A DNA stretch of 64,000 bases from Candidatus Skiveiella danica (GTDB taxonomy: Bacteria; Pseudomonadota; Gammaproteobacteria; Burkholderiales; Burkholderiaceae_C): assembly GCA_016721925.1 (NCBI GenBank), contig JADKHE010000011.1:1-64000 (forward strand). The letters run 5' to 3'. Below are positions 44,415 through 52,994 of this stretch, one piece after another. Made by a program: the position numbers and the translations under genes. The notes beneath the pieces are model-generated. The model did no database searches. It was given only the letters and a program-made list of their open reading frames with translations, and was not told the origin of the DNA. Each line of letters starts with the position of its first letter. Within the stretch, counting starts at the first letter, position 1.

Positions 44415-44468
44415 GGATAACTCCTTGGGGTTGAAAAATGGGGATCAGATGAAAGGGGGATTCAAGCC

Positions 44469-45086
44469 CTATTTCCCGGCCAGCAACTGGCGCAGGTCGT
44501 GGGCATAGTCTTCGGCGGTCTGTTCGTGGCGCAGCGCCAGGCGCAGGCGGCCTTGCGGGTCGAAGGCGTAGGACAGCGCCGAGTGGTCCATGGTGTAGGA
44601 GCTGCCGGTGGGCACCTGCTTGTAATAGACCTTGAATTCGTCGGCCGTCTCGCGCGTGCGCTTCGCGTCGCCATACAGGCCGATGAAGCTCGGGTCGAAG
44701 GCGGCGGTGTAGGCCTTGATCACCTCCGGCGTGTCGCGCTCCGGGTCGATGGTGATGAAGATCACCTGCAGCTTGTCGCCATCGGCGCCCAGCAGCTGCT
44801 TGACTTTGGCGGCGCGGATCAAGGCGGTCGGGCACACGTCGGGGCACTGAACGAAGCCGAAGTACATCAGCACCGCCTTGCCCTTGTAGTCGGCCAGCGT
44901 GCGTTCGCGGCCATCGGCGTCGGTCAGGCGGAAGTTGCGTCCATAGGGCGCGCCGGTCAGGTCGATGCCGCGGAAACCGGGCGCTGCCGCATCACCGGCG
45001 CGGTTGCAGCCGGCGATAAACACGGCCAGCGCAGCCACGATGAAGACAAGGAGCCACCGGAACGCGGTCCGGACGGTGAAAGCCAT
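44469..45086 (-). CDS. SCO1/SenC copper metallochaperone
   Basis: 205 residues. ATG 45086 is chosen because AGGAG lies 5-6 nt upstream; a Met 11 codons earlier lies inside repeat copy E. A lipobox-like FIAGC (Cys27) follows a membrane helix. The copper/thiol motif is FVQCPDVCPTALI (Cys81, Cys85) and the conserved His is 168 in YTMDHSALSY. A thioredoxin fold that loads copper into, and reduces, the CuA site of cytochrome c oxidase. Confidence 0.96.
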   Translation of the reverse strand: MAFTVRTAFRWLLVFIVAALAVFIAGCNRAGDAAAPGFRGIDLTGAPYGRNFRLTDADGRERTLADYKGKAVLMYFGFVQCPDVCPTALIRAAKVKQLLGADGDKLQVIFITIDPERDTPEVIKAYTAAFDPSFIGLYGDAKRTRETADEFKVYYKQVPTGSSYTMDHSALSYAFDPQGRLRLALRHEQTAEDYAHDLRQLLAGK

Positions 45087-45104
45087 GCTTTCTCCTGAAA
45101 AACT

Positions 45105-45162
45105 GATTGAATCGGACAATTCCCAGCGTCAGCTGGTCACAGTCAGCTATGAATACAGGAGT
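45105..45162 (-). repeat. Interspersed repeat copy E
   Basis: Minus-strand reading: ACTCCTGTATTCATAGC, 8 nt ending in TG, ACCAGCTGACGCTGGGAA, then TCCGATTC. It is flush with the stop of the upstream DUF2946 gene and occupies the DUF2946-Sco1 gap, so it is transcribed within the copper operon. Confidence 0.8.
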
Positions 45163-45519
45163 TCAGGAGAGGACGGGAGGCGCGCGGGCCTGCCAGGGGG
45201 CGCCAACGCGCGCGGCGATGTGCGCCGCCTGGATCGGCTGCAGGGCGTGTGACAGCGCATGAGGAGGCTGGACGGCCATGTTCGCCACAGGGGGCGGTGC
45301 GTTCATCACGGCGCACAGCGGGCAATCAAGTGCGCTGTGTCCCATTTCGGCCATCTCGCCGTCGGCGCCTTGCACAATCAGTTTCACGGACGCGCCCGAA
45401 CACACCAACTCGGAAGCCTTGGGCGCCACCAGCGGCGAGGCAATGGCCGCGCCCAGCGACAACGCAAACCACACCAGCACCAGGCGGGCGATCAGGCGGG
45501 CGTTGCGCAGCATTTGCAT
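45163..45519 (-). CDS. DUF2946 family protein (upstream copy)
   Basis: 118 residues from ATG 45519; a Met two codons later is equally possible. A membrane/signal helix (LVLVWFALSLGAAIASPLV) precedes the CxxC motif SALDCPLCAVMNAPPP. First gene of the apparent copper operon (DUF2946, Sco1, PCuAC, DUF2946). Exact function unknown. Confidence 0.8.
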   Translation of the reverse strand: MQMLRNARLIARLVLVWFALSLGAAIASPLVAPKASELVCSGASVKLIVQGADGEMAEMGHSALDCPLCAVMNAPPPVANMAVQPPHALSHALQPIQAAHIAARVGAPWQARAPPVLS

Positions 45520-45677
45520 GGCGCGAATTATGGCCCAGGCGCCGAAAAGCCGGAAGCCGGACTTGCCCTGCGTCAAGTCGGCGACGCACTGCGGGGCCGC
45601 GTGGCGGTTACGCTTCGGGGCGGCTCCGGCGCGGTGCCGATGCGTTCCCCCACCTACTACACACAGGAGACACCCCC

Positions 45678-46340
45678 ATGCTCAAGCTTTGTGGCTTTGC
45701 CGCCAGCAACTACTACAACAAGGTCAAGCTCGCCCTGCTCGAAAAAGGCATTCCCTTCGAAGAAGAGCTGGCCTGGGTGGGCCAGACCGATCCTGCCGCC
45801 AGCCCGCTGGGCAAGGTGCCTTACCTCAAGACCGACGAAGGCAACCTGTCGGAATCCACCGTCCTGCTGGAGTACATCGAAGCGAAGTACCCGCAACACC
45901 CGCTGCTGCCGGCCGATCCGTTTGCCGCCGCTAAGGTGCGCGAGCTGCTGCGTTACACCGAGCTTCACCTGGAGCTGGTGGCGCGCAACCTCTATCCCGA
46001 GGCCTTCTTCGGCGGCAAGGTCAGCGACGCCGCGAAGGAAAAGACCGGCCAGCAGCTGGAGAAGAACATCGCCGCCTTCGCCAAGCTCGCAAAGTTTTCG
46101 CCCTACCTGGCCGGCGACACCTTCACCCTGGCCGACTGCGGCGGCGCGGTGCACCTGCAGCTGGTGGCCAGCGCCACCAAGATCATCTACGGCCGCGACT
46201 TCATGGCCGATCTGCCCGTGCGCGACTACCTCAAGCTGCTGGGCGAGCGGCCGACGGTGCAGAAGGTCAACGCCGAGCGCAAGGTGAACACCGAGCTGAT
46301 GCTGGCTGCCGCCAAAGCCAAGGCGCAGGCCAAAACCTGA
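45678..46340 (+). CDS. Glutathione S-transferase family protein
   Basis: 220 residues from ATG 45678, preceded by CAGGAG. The thioredoxin-like N-domain (MLKLCGFAASNYYNKVKLAL) includes the cis-Pro region LGKVPYLKTDEGNLSESTVL with the glutathione-contacting Glu-Ser. The helical C-domain has FSPYLAGDTFTLADCGGAVH. Cytoplasmic, substrate unknown. Divergent from the copper operon. Confidence 0.93.
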   Translation: MLKLCGFAASNYYNKVKLALLEKGIPFEEELAWVGQTDPAASPLGKVPYLKTDEGNLSESTVLLEYIEAKYPQHPLLPADPFAAAKVRELLRYTELHLELVARNLYPEAFFGGKVSDAAKEKTGQQLEKNIAAFAKLAKFSPYLAGDTFTLADCGGAVHLQLVASATKIIYGRDFMADLPVRDYLKLLGERPTVQKVNAERKVNTELMLAAAKAKAQAKT

Positions 46341-46364
46341 CCCGGCGCAGCGGCGGCTTGCCTC

Positions 46365-47174
46365 TCAGTATTTCGGCATGCGGCGCTCGCGCAGCGAGAC
46401 CACGCCCTCGTGCACGTCCGGCCCGCCGAAGCCCATGAATTCGAGCGCCAGCGAGGTGTCGAAGGTCGGCCCGGCCTGGCGCAGCCAGTTGTTGAGTGAA
46501 TACTTGGTCCAGCGGATGGCGGTCTGGCTGCCGGCAGCCAGCCGGTCGGCCACTTCATAGGCCTTGGGCAGCAACTGGTCTTCGTCCACCGCCAGCGAGA
46601 CCAGGCCGATGCGCTCGGCCTCTTCGCCGCTCACGGCCTCGCACAGCATCAGGTAGTACTTGGCCTTGGCCATGCCGCACAAGAGCGGCCAGACAATGGC
46701 GGCATGGTCGCCCGCCGCCACACCCAGGCGGGTGTGACCGTCCACGATCTTCGCAGTCTTTGAGGCGATCGAGATGTCGGCCAGCAGGCCGGCTACCAGC
46801 CCCGCACCCACGGCCGGGCCATGCATCGCGCTGACGATGGGCTTGTCGCAGTTGATCACGTTGTAGACCAGGTCGCGCGCCTCTTTCCAGACGCGGGTAC
46901 GCACGCCGAAGTCGCTGGCCATGTCCTGCACCAGCGCCAGGTCGCCACCGCCGGAGAAGCCCAGGCCCTCGCCGCGCAGCACGGCGCAACGCACGCTGTC
47001 ATCCTTGTCGATGTCGCGCCAGATCTCGCTGAGCTCCCAGTGCCCTTCGTGCCCTGCTGTCGGAAGCTTGCCGTTTTGCGCCTTCATCTGGATGTCGATC
47101 ACGGCGTCATTCACACCACGGCGCGTGATGGCCAGGGTCTGGTAGCGGCTGTAGTCGATGGCGGGGTGGGTCAT
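46365..47174 (-). CDS. Enoyl-CoA hydratase/isomerase family protein
   Basis: 269 residues of the crotonase fold. The oxyanion-hole turns are RGEGLGFSGGGDLALVQDMA and SAMHGPAVGAGLVAGLLADI. The usual catalytic Glu of the second loop is replaced by the Gly-His-Thr text VDGHTRLGVAAGDHAAIVWP, so it may be an isomerase or another crotonase rather than a classical hydratase. Convergent with the GST gene (24 nt). Confidence 0.9.
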   Translation of the reverse strand: MTHPAIDYSRYQTLAITRRGVNDAVIDIQMKAQNGKLPTAGHEGHWELSEIWRDIDKDDSVRCAVLRGEGLGFSGGGDLALVQDMASDFGVRTRVWKEARDLVYNVINCDKPIVSAMHGPAVGAGLVAGLLADISIASKTAKIVDGHTRLGVAAGDHAAIVWPLLCGMAKAKYYLMLCEAVSGEEAERIGLVSLAVDEDQLLPKAYEVADRLAAGSQTAIRWTKYSLNNWLRQAGPTFDTSLALEFMGFGGPDVHEGVVSLRERRMPKY

Positions 47175-47279
47175 GGGGTCTCCTGTTTTGCATGGACGAG
47201 GGCGCGCCAGCGCGCCGGAACCGGGATTTTGGCGGTGATTCGCTGCGGGAGCAGTGCGCCGCTTTTACCACCGGCTGTC

Positions 47280-47293
47280 TTGACTTTCATCAA
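47280..47293 (+). promoter_or_regulatory. Candidate FNR/ANR-type box
   Basis: TTGAC-TTTC-ATCAA, nine of ten positions of the FNR consensus TTGAT-N4-ATCAA. It centres about 63 nt before the start of the DksA-like zinc-finger gene. It suggests oxygen control of that gene. Confidence 0.45.
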
Positions 47294-47348
47294 AGACGCT
47301 CCGCAAGGTGTGATTCATCATGAAGCCGTAACTCAGAAGGAATCCACC

Positions 47349-47717
47349 ATGGACAAGCAGCACGCCACCCCCTACCAGCAGCAACTGGTCGCCATGCGCG
47401 CCGCCTTGCTGGCACAGATGGCCGCGCAGCGCGGCGGAGACATCGGCCGCGTCGAGGCCGCTTCCGCCCACTTCAGTCATTCGGAGGAGTCGCCCGCCCA
47501 GATGGCGACCGAGAAGGAAATCGAGTTCGCCATCGGCGATCACGAAGTCGTCGAGCTCACGGCGATCGAGGCCGCGCTGTCTCGCATCGAGGCCGGCTCC
47601 TACGGCGAATGCATCGCATGCGGCGTCCACATTCCGGCTGCCAGGCTGAAGGCCACGCCGGAGGCTTCACGCTGCATCCACTGCCAGGAAGCCTACGAGA
47701 AGAAGCATCCGGCCTGA
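47349..47717 (+). CDS. TraR/DksA-type C4 zinc-finger protein
   Basis: 122 residues. N-terminal coiled coil (MRAALLAQMAAQRGGDIGRV), then GECIACGVHIPAARLKATPE and SRCIHCQEAYEKKH with zinc ligands Cys88, Cys91, Cys109 and Cys112. Shorter than full DksA (about 150) but with the same plan, so it may bind the RNA polymerase secondary channel. RBS GAAGGA supports ATG 47349. A translation-associated gene follows, and a possible FNR box lies upstream. Confidence 0.9.
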   Translation: MDKQHATPYQQQLVAMRAALLAQMAAQRGGDIGRVEAASAHFSHSEESPAQMATEKEIEFAIGDHEVVELTAIEAALSRIEAGSYGECIACGVHIPAARLKATPEASRCIHCQEAYEKKHPA

Positions 47718-47788
47718 TGCTGCGCAAGCGGCCCTGAAGACGCCATTTTTCTTTATTCGCTTTTTCACTTTTTCATAGGAACCCTTGC

Positions 47789-48163
47789 ATGAGCACTTTC
47801 CACGCCGTTGTCTGGATGGATCATTCCGAAGCCCACGTCGTCATGTTCGACCGCGAACACATGGAGGCGCAGCGCATCCGCTCGCGCAGCCACCACAAGC
47901 ACCAGGGCAAGACCGCTGACAACGGCTCATTCTTCGGCGATATCGCCCGCGCGCTGTCCGGCACCCATGAGGTGCTGCTGGCTGGCCCCGGCATCGCCCG
48001 CAACCAGTTCCGCGACTGGTGCGGTGCGCATCAGACCGCCGTCGCCGGCGCGATTGTGGACTCGGTGTCCGCCGACCATCCGACCGACGCCCAACTGGTG
48101 GCCATGGCGCGCCAGTACTTCAAGAAGTTTGACGCCATGGCGGCCGATCCTTCGATGGCCTGA
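47789..48163 (+). CDS. Translational-machinery-associated (baeRF-like) protein
   Basis: 124 residues: AVVWMDHSEAHVVMFDREHM, a His/Lys-rich SHHKHQG loop, then GDIARALSGTHEVLLAGPGI and VDSVSADHPTDAQLVAMARQ. This pattern resembles small proteins related to release-factor domain 3 that databases call translational machinery proteins; the call is from memory. It follows the DksA-like gene by 71 nt in the same direction. Confidence 0.65.
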   Translation: MSTFHAVVWMDHSEAHVVMFDREHMEAQRIRSRSHHKHQGKTADNGSFFGDIARALSGTHEVLLAGPGIARNQFRDWCGAHQTAVAGAIVDSVSADHPTDAQLVAMARQYFKKFDAMAADPSMA

Positions 48164-48227
48164 TCCGGGCCTTGGCCCTGACCGGGGCGCGATGCCCGGC
48201 CCAGCAGGCTGCGCTATCCTTCGCCGG

Positions 48228-48641
48228 ATGCGCAGCCTGTTTCATTTCGCCTTCAACGTCACCGACCTGGACATGGCGCGGCGCTTCTACGGCGGCGTGC
48301 TGGGCTGCACAGAGGGCCGCAGCACCGCCACCTGGGTCGATTTCGACTTCTTCGGCCACCAGATCTCCCTGCACCTGGGCGAGCCGTTCAAGACCGCCGC
48401 CACCGGCCATGTCGGCGAGCACCGGGTGCCGATGCCGCATTTCGGGCTCATCCTGGCGCTGCCCGACTGGCAGGCGATGGCACAGCGACTGCAGGCCGCC
48501 GGCACCGACTTCGTGCTCAAGCCCCACCTGCGCTTCGAAGGCCAGCCCGGCGAGCAATGGACGATGTTCTTCCTGGACCCCTTCGGCAACCCGATCGAGG
48601 TCAAAGGCTTTGCGTCGCTGGAACAGGTGTACGCCCTATGA
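48228..48641 (+). CDS. VOC-superfamily (glyoxalase/dioxygenase-fold) protein
   Basis: 137 residues from MRSLFHFAFNVTDLDMARRF. The metal-ligand pattern of a VOC protein is visible: His near residue 6, HQISLHLG, HFGLILALPDWQAM, and a late Glu in PFGNPIEVKGF. Probably a dioxygenase or glyoxalase-type enzyme of unknown substrate. Long in-frame upstream text overlaps the previous gene and is discarded. Confidence 0.85.
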   Translation: MRSLFHFAFNVTDLDMARRFYGGVLGCTEGRSTATWVDFDFFGHQISLHLGEPFKTAATGHVGEHRVPMPHFGLILALPDWQAMAQRLQAAGTDFVLKPHLRFEGQPGEQWTMFFLDPFGNPIEVKGFASLEQVYAL

Positions 48642-48731
48642 GCGGGACGGGCCAGCGCCGGCCGCCCCAAGCAGGCCCGCGGCCCCCTCGGGGGGCAGCG
48701 AGGACACGAAGTGCCGAGCGTGGGGGCATAT

Positions 48732-49325
48732 ATGAACTACACATTCGCCTCGGCCACCATCCTGCTGCTGCTGATCACCGACCCGTTCGGCAATATTCCG
48801 ATCTTTGCCAACGCCCTGCGCCCGGTGGCGCCCGAGCGGCGCGCCCGCGTGATCCTGCGCGAGGTGCTGATTGCTTTCGGGCTGCTGCTGACCTTCATGT
48901 TCGTCGGCGACCGCTTCCTGCGGCTGATGAACCTGTCGGACCTGTCGCTGCAGATGGCCGGCGGCGTGGTGCTGTTCCTGATCGCGCTGCGAATGATCTT
49001 TCCGCCGCCGCCCGCCGAAGGTGCGGTACAACTGGGCGAGCCCCTGATCGTGCCGCTGGCGATTCCCGCGCTGGCCGGCCCGTCCGCCCTGGCCACGGTC
49101 ATGCTGCTGGTCAGCCAGGCGCCCGAGCGGCGGCTGGAATGGGTGGCCGCGCTGAGCGTGACCATGTTGGTCTGCGCCGTGGTGCTGGTGATGGCCGAAC
49201 GCATCCAGCGGGTGCTGGGCGACCGGGTGGTGATGGCCTTCGAGCGGTTGATGGGCCTGATCCTGGTCGCGATCTCGGTCGAGATGATGATCCGTGGGCT
49301 CAAAGTGCTGGTCAAGCAGCTCTGA
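48732..49325 (+). CDS. MarC-family integral membrane protein
   Basis: 197 residues with six predicted helices. Family text: LLLLITDPFGNIPIFANALR, IAFGLLLTFMFVGDRFLRLM, and EPLIVPLAIPALAGPSALAT. ATG 48732 begins MNYTFASATI; the upstream Met is less likely. The MarC name is historical; the transport or other role is unproven. 31 nt convergent gap to the FAH gene. Confidence 0.92.
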   Translation: MNYTFASATILLLLITDPFGNIPIFANALRPVAPERRARVILREVLIAFGLLLTFMFVGDRFLRLMNLSDLSLQMAGGVVLFLIALRMIFPPPPAEGAVQLGEPLIVPLAIPALAGPSALATVMLLVSQAPERRLEWVAALSVTMLVCAVVLVMAERIQRVLGDRVVMAFERLMGLILVAISVEMMIRGLKVLVKQL

Positions 49326-49355
49326 GCCGACGTCGCCTTTGCGCGGCGCCGACGC

Positions 49356-50366
49356 TCAGCTGGACGGTGCGGCGATGGCCTGGTCGATCGCGCCAAAAAG
49401 GCTTTGGCCGTCCTTGCCCTTCATTTCGATGCGGATGGTGTCGCCGTACTTCATGAACTCGGTGCTGGGCTGGCCGTCCTGGATGGTTTCGATGCAGCGC
49501 TTCTCAGCAATGCAGCTGTAGCCCTTGGGCCACTCGGTGCGGCCGTTGACTTCCACGCCCTTGTTGCTGACGGTGCCGCTGCCCACGATGGAGCCGGCGC
49601 GCACGTTGCGGGTCTTGCAGATGTGGGCAATCAGCTGGCCGAAGTGGAAGGTCATCTCCGGGCCGGCATCGCACATCCCGACCTTGCGGCCGTTCCAGCT
49701 GGACTGCAGGGTGAGGTTCACGCGGCCCTGGTCCCAGGCGTCGCCCAGCTCGTCCAGCGTCACGGCGACCGGACTGAAGGCCGTGGCCGGCTTGCTCTGG
49801 AAGAAGCCAAAGCCCTTGGCCAGCTCGTTCGGAATCAGGTTGCGCAGGCTCACGTCATTGACCAGCATCACCAGTCGGATGCCTTCGAGCGCCTGCTCGG
49901 GCGTGCTGCCCATGGGCACGTCGGCCGTCACCACGGCAATCTCGGCCTCGAAGTCGATGCCGAAAGCCTCGCTGGGCACGACCACCGGGTCGCAGGGGCC
50001 GATGAAGTCATCGCTGCCACCCTGGTACATCAGCGGGTCGGTGTAGAAGCTGGCCGGTACTTCGGAATTGCGCGCCTTGCGCACCAGTTCCACATGGTTG
50101 AGATACGCCGAGCCGTCGGCCCACTGGTAGGCACGCGGCAGCGGCGCCATGCACTGCTTCGGATCGAACGGAAACGCGTGGCGCGCCTTGCCGCCATTCA
50201 GGGTTTCATAGAGGTCCTGCAACTGGGGCGACAGGAAGCCCCAGTCGTCCAGCACCTGCTGCATGCGGTCGGCAATGCCGGTCGCATAATGCGCCGTGCT
50301 CAGGTCCCGTGACACGACGACGAGCTGGCCGTCGCGCGAGCCATCCTTGTAAGTGGCGAGCTTCAT
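49356..50366 (-). CDS. Fumarylacetoacetate hydrolase family protein
   Basis: 336 residues. N-terminal MKLATYKDGSRDGQLVVVSR and the FAH-fold metal site region IDFEAEIAVVTADVPMGSTP, plus the nucleophile/His region in the SNKGVEVNGRTEWPKGYSCI stretch. Such enzymes hydrolyse C-C bonds in aromatic catabolic products. Divergent from an IclR regulator across 109 nt that contains a possible operator, so it is probably IclR-controlled and inducible. Confidence 0.92.
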   Translation of the reverse strand: MKLATYKDGSRDGQLVVVSRDLSTAHYATGIADRMQQVLDDWGFLSPQLQDLYETLNGGKARHAFPFDPKQCMAPLPRAYQWADGSAYLNHVELVRKARNSEVPASFYTDPLMYQGGSDDFIGPCDPVVVPSEAFGIDFEAEIAVVTADVPMGSTPEQALEGIRLVMLVNDVSLRNLIPNELAKGFGFFQSKPATAFSPVAVTLDELGDAWDQGRVNLTLQSSWNGRKVGMCDAGPEMTFHFGQLIAHICKTRNVRAGSIVGSGTVSNKGVEVNGRTEWPKGYSCIAEKRCIETIQDGQPSTEFMKYGDTIRIEMKGKDGQSLFGAIDQAIAAPSS

Positions 50367-50425
50367 GAAAGCAGTGTCTCCATCAAACCCCTACGCATCG
50401 GACGAATCTGCGTCAGAATTACGTA

Positions 50426-50446
50426 TTGGTAAACTTGTTTAACTAA
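50426..50446. promoter_or_regulatory. Candidate IclR operator (imperfect inverted repeat)
   Basis: TTGGTAAA and TTTAACTAA-type arms around a 5-nt centre, six of eight positions symmetric, in the AT-rich divergent FAH/iclR spacer. Confidence 0.4.
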
Positions 50447-50475
50447 ACGAAACGCAAGCGGGAATTCTAGTTCAA

Positions 50476-51330
50476 ATGGACGAATTGCGTGCAGGACTAC
50501 AGGACAGCGACGGGGCTGCGCCACCCGACCGGGAACGCGCCGGCATCCAGTCCGTCGAGGTGGGCTTTGCCTTGCTCGACGTGCTCGCCGCAGCCGCAGG
50601 CCCGCTGATGCTGCGCGACCTGGCGGCCGCCGCCGACATGAGTGCCGCCAAGGCCCACCGCTACCTGGTCAGTTTCCAGCGCCTCGGTCTGGTGCTGCAG
50701 GACGCCGCCACCACGCGCTACGACCTGGGACCGGCCGCGTTGCGCCTGGGTCTGGCCTCGCTTTCAAGGCTCGACGCCGTGCAGATGGGGAGAGAGCGCC
50801 TGCCCGCGCTGCTCGAGCAGGTCGGCCACACGCTGGCGCTGGCGGTCTGGGGCAACCACGGCCCGACCATCGTCCACTGGCAGGAGTCGCCACTGGCCAG
50901 TCCGGTGAACCTGCGGCTCGGCGACGTGATGCCCTTGCTGACCTCCGCCACCGGACGCTGTTTCGCGGCCCACCTTACGCCCGGGCGGGCGCTGCACATG
51001 ATCGAGGCCATGATCCAGGACGAACTGCGCCGGCTGCAGGCCATCCCTCACGCGCAGTGCCGCGAGGACCTGCCGACCACGATGGAGCAGGTGCAGGCGC
51101 TGTTCCTGGAGGTGCGCCAGCGCGGCATGGCCCGCGTGGTGGACACGCTGCTGCCGGGCGTGGTGGGCTTCTGCGCGCCGGTGTTCGACTCGGACCGGCG
51201 CATGATCATCGGTGTCGTGGCGCTGGGTTCTGCCGCGACGTTTGACGCCCGTTGGGGCGGCGCGGTGGAGGCGCCCTTGCGGGCCATGGCGCAGCGGTTG
51301 TCCGGCGACCTGGGGTACACGCCGCAATGA
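50476..51330 (+). CDS. IclR-family transcriptional regulator
   Basis: 284 residues. N-terminal winged helix (IQSVEVGFALLDVLAAAAGP, MSAAKAHRYLVSFQRLGLVL), then the IclR ligand domain (GDVMPLLTSATGRCFAAHLT, VGFCAPVFDSDRRMIIGVVA). Likely represses or activates the divergent FAH gene in response to an aromatic or keto acid. ATGA overlap with the downstream DUF3108 gene. Confidence 0.93.
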   Translation: MDELRAGLQDSDGAAPPDRERAGIQSVEVGFALLDVLAAAAGPLMLRDLAAAADMSAAKAHRYLVSFQRLGLVLQDAATTRYDLGPAALRLGLASLSRLDAVQMGRERLPALLEQVGHTLALAVWGNHGPTIVHWQESPLASPVNLRLGDVMPLLTSATGRCFAAHLTPGRALHMIEAMIQDELRRLQAIPHAQCREDLPTTMEQVQALFLEVRQRGMARVVDTLLPGVVGFCAPVFDSDRRMIIGVVALGSAATFDARWGGAVEAPLRAMAQRLSGDLGYTPQ

Positions 51331-52433
51331 CGACGGTGGGGCCGCCCGGACTGCGGCCGCTGGCTGGGCTGACCGCGGCCGTGGTGGTTGCGCACCTGCT
51401 GGTTCTGCAGCAGGCGTCGATGTCGCTGAGCCCGGGTGACGCGCCGGCGTTGCACACCCCTCCCCTCAACACCCGCATGGTCACGCCCCCGGCCCCGGTC
51501 GCAGAGCCTGCGCCGGCGCCAAAACCCAGCCCGCCACCGCCCAGGAAGCCCCCGGCCGCCCCCAAGGCCCGCCCGGCGCCGCCGCCCGAATCGGGACCGG
51601 CTCCCAGCCCTGTTCTTGGACAGAACCTGGCAGAACCCATCGTCGAACTGTCACCAACAGCTACCGATTCAGTAGCAAACTCAACCGCGACCGGCACCGG
51701 CACGACAGCGTTGGCCGAGGCCCCCGCCCAGCCGGCATCGGCGCCGTCTGGCAGCGCGCCGGTGGACGGCGCCACCTTGAACGCGGCGGTGCCCTCCTCG
51801 GTGCGCCTGCTCTACAACCTTGAAGGGCAGGCCCGCAACCTGCAGTACACCGCCCGCGGCGAGGTGCTGTGGCGCCAGGACGGGCAGCGCTACAACCTGC
51901 TGTTGACGGTCAGTGCGTTCCTGATTGGCTCGCGATCGCAAACCAGCGAGGGCGACCTCACCCCGCAGGGACTCGCGCCACGCCGGTACGCCGACAAATG
52001 GAAGGGCGAGCAGGCGGCGCATTTCAACCGCGATACCGGCCGCATCATCTTCAGCGTCAACACGCCCGAAGCCGCGCTGCTGCCCGGCGCGCAGGACCGG
52101 CTGAGCCTGTTCATCCAGATCGGCGCCCTGATGGCGGCCGACCCGAAGCGCATGGCCGCCGGCAACAGCTTCACGCTACAGACCGTCAGCACGCGCGAGG
52201 CCGAACCTTGGATCATCACCGCCGACGGTGAGGAAAGCCTGAAGCTGCCAGGCGGCGAAGTGATCGCTTACAAATTCAGCCGCGCGCCGCGCCGGCCCTT
52301 CGACACCCGGCTCGAACTCTGGATCGCGCCATCGATGAATTACCTGCCGGTGCGCATCCGGGTCACCCAGTCCAACGGGGATTTCGTGGACCAGAAACTG
52401 CGCGCCAGCGAGCCCGCGGGCAAGCCCGACTGA
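51327..52433 (+). CDS. DUF3108-domain exported protein with Pro-rich linker
   Basis: 368 residues. An N-terminal membrane anchor (LAGLTAAVVVAHLLVLQQAS) and a long Pro/Ala linker (KPSPPPPRKPPAAPKARPAP), as in TonB-like extensions, precede a beta-rich DUF3108 domain (VRLLYNLEGQARNLQYTARG, SFTLQTVSTREAEPWIITAD, LWIAPSMNYLPVRIRVTQSN). Probably periplasmic; function unknown. The start overlaps the iclR stop by 4 nt. A stem resembling one half of the interspersed repeat is within the linker (51655-51690), but the rest of the repeat is absent. Confidence 0.85.
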   Translation: MTTVGPPGLRPLAGLTAAVVVAHLLVLQQASMSLSPGDAPALHTPPLNTRMVTPPAPVAEPAPAPKPSPPPPRKPPAAPKARPAPPPESGPAPSPVLGQNLAEPIVELSPTATDSVANSTATGTGTTALAEAPAQPASAPSGSAPVDGATLNAAVPSSVRLLYNLEGQARNLQYTARGEVLWRQDGQRYNLLLTVSAFLIGSRSQTSEGDLTPQGLAPRRYADKWKGEQAAHFNRDTGRIIFSVNTPEAALLPGAQDRLSLFIQIGALMAADPKRMAAGNSFTLQTVSTREAEPWIITADGEESLKLPGGEVIAYKFSRAPRRPFDTRLELWIAPSMNYLPVRIRVTQSNGDFVDQKLRASEPAGKPD

Positions 52434-52542
52434 GGCCCTGGACCGGGCAAAGTGTGGTGATCCGGCACCAAAGCGGCACTCACGCCTTGAAACGGGCCCG
52501 AATGTTGCAATCTGGGAGCCAACAGTAAAGGAGAATGAACCC

Positions 52543-52824
52543 ATGCATACCCTCTACGACTCCGACACCTTTGCCGTGATGCACGTGCTGGCCAATGCTC
52601 CGGGCGAAGACGCCCCCGAATCCACCGAGCCGGTGCTGGCGCGCCACGGCTTCGAGATTGTTGACAAACGCCGGGGCAAAGAGGTGTACCTCGACGGCTC
52701 CTGGGCCGAGATGTTCCAGCAGAAGATCATCGCCTGGCAGGTCAACACGCCCACCCAGGAAGAGGTCGAGGACACGCTGGAAAGCTACAGCGGGCTGGCC
52801 CAGCACCCCGTGCTGGTGCACTGA
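52543..52824 (+). CDS. DUF3567 family protein
   Basis: 93 residues: MHTLYDSDTFAVMHVLANAP, ARHGFEIVDKRRGKEVYLDG and the C-terminal EVEDTLESYSGLAQHPVLVH, all typical of this small betaproteobacterial family. AAAGGAG lies 8-9 nt upstream. Cytoplasmic, function unknown. Confidence 0.92.
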   Translation: MHTLYDSDTFAVMHVLANAPGEDAPESTEPVLARHGFEIVDKRRGKEVYLDGSWAEMFQQKIIAWQVNTPTQEEVEDTLESYSGLAQHPVLVH

Positions 52825-52994
52825 GGGTTGTTTTTCGCCCTTTCAGGGCATTGTTCCGGTTTTCGCTTGGGTCGGGGTGTCGCCGTAAGGCAAAAGCTTG
52901 CGTGGCTGCATAGAATTCCCAGCCGGTACGCCGTCTCACCGGCCGATTCGGCAAGGCAAGGCGTCACCCGACCCACCCCAAAGGAAAACCCGTC

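Noticed and set aside
51655..51690. Possible tenth repeat copy in the DUF3108 linker
   Set aside because: Only the palindromic half (AGCTAC/GTAGC) matches; the ACCATTTCACGCTGGGAA half is absent.
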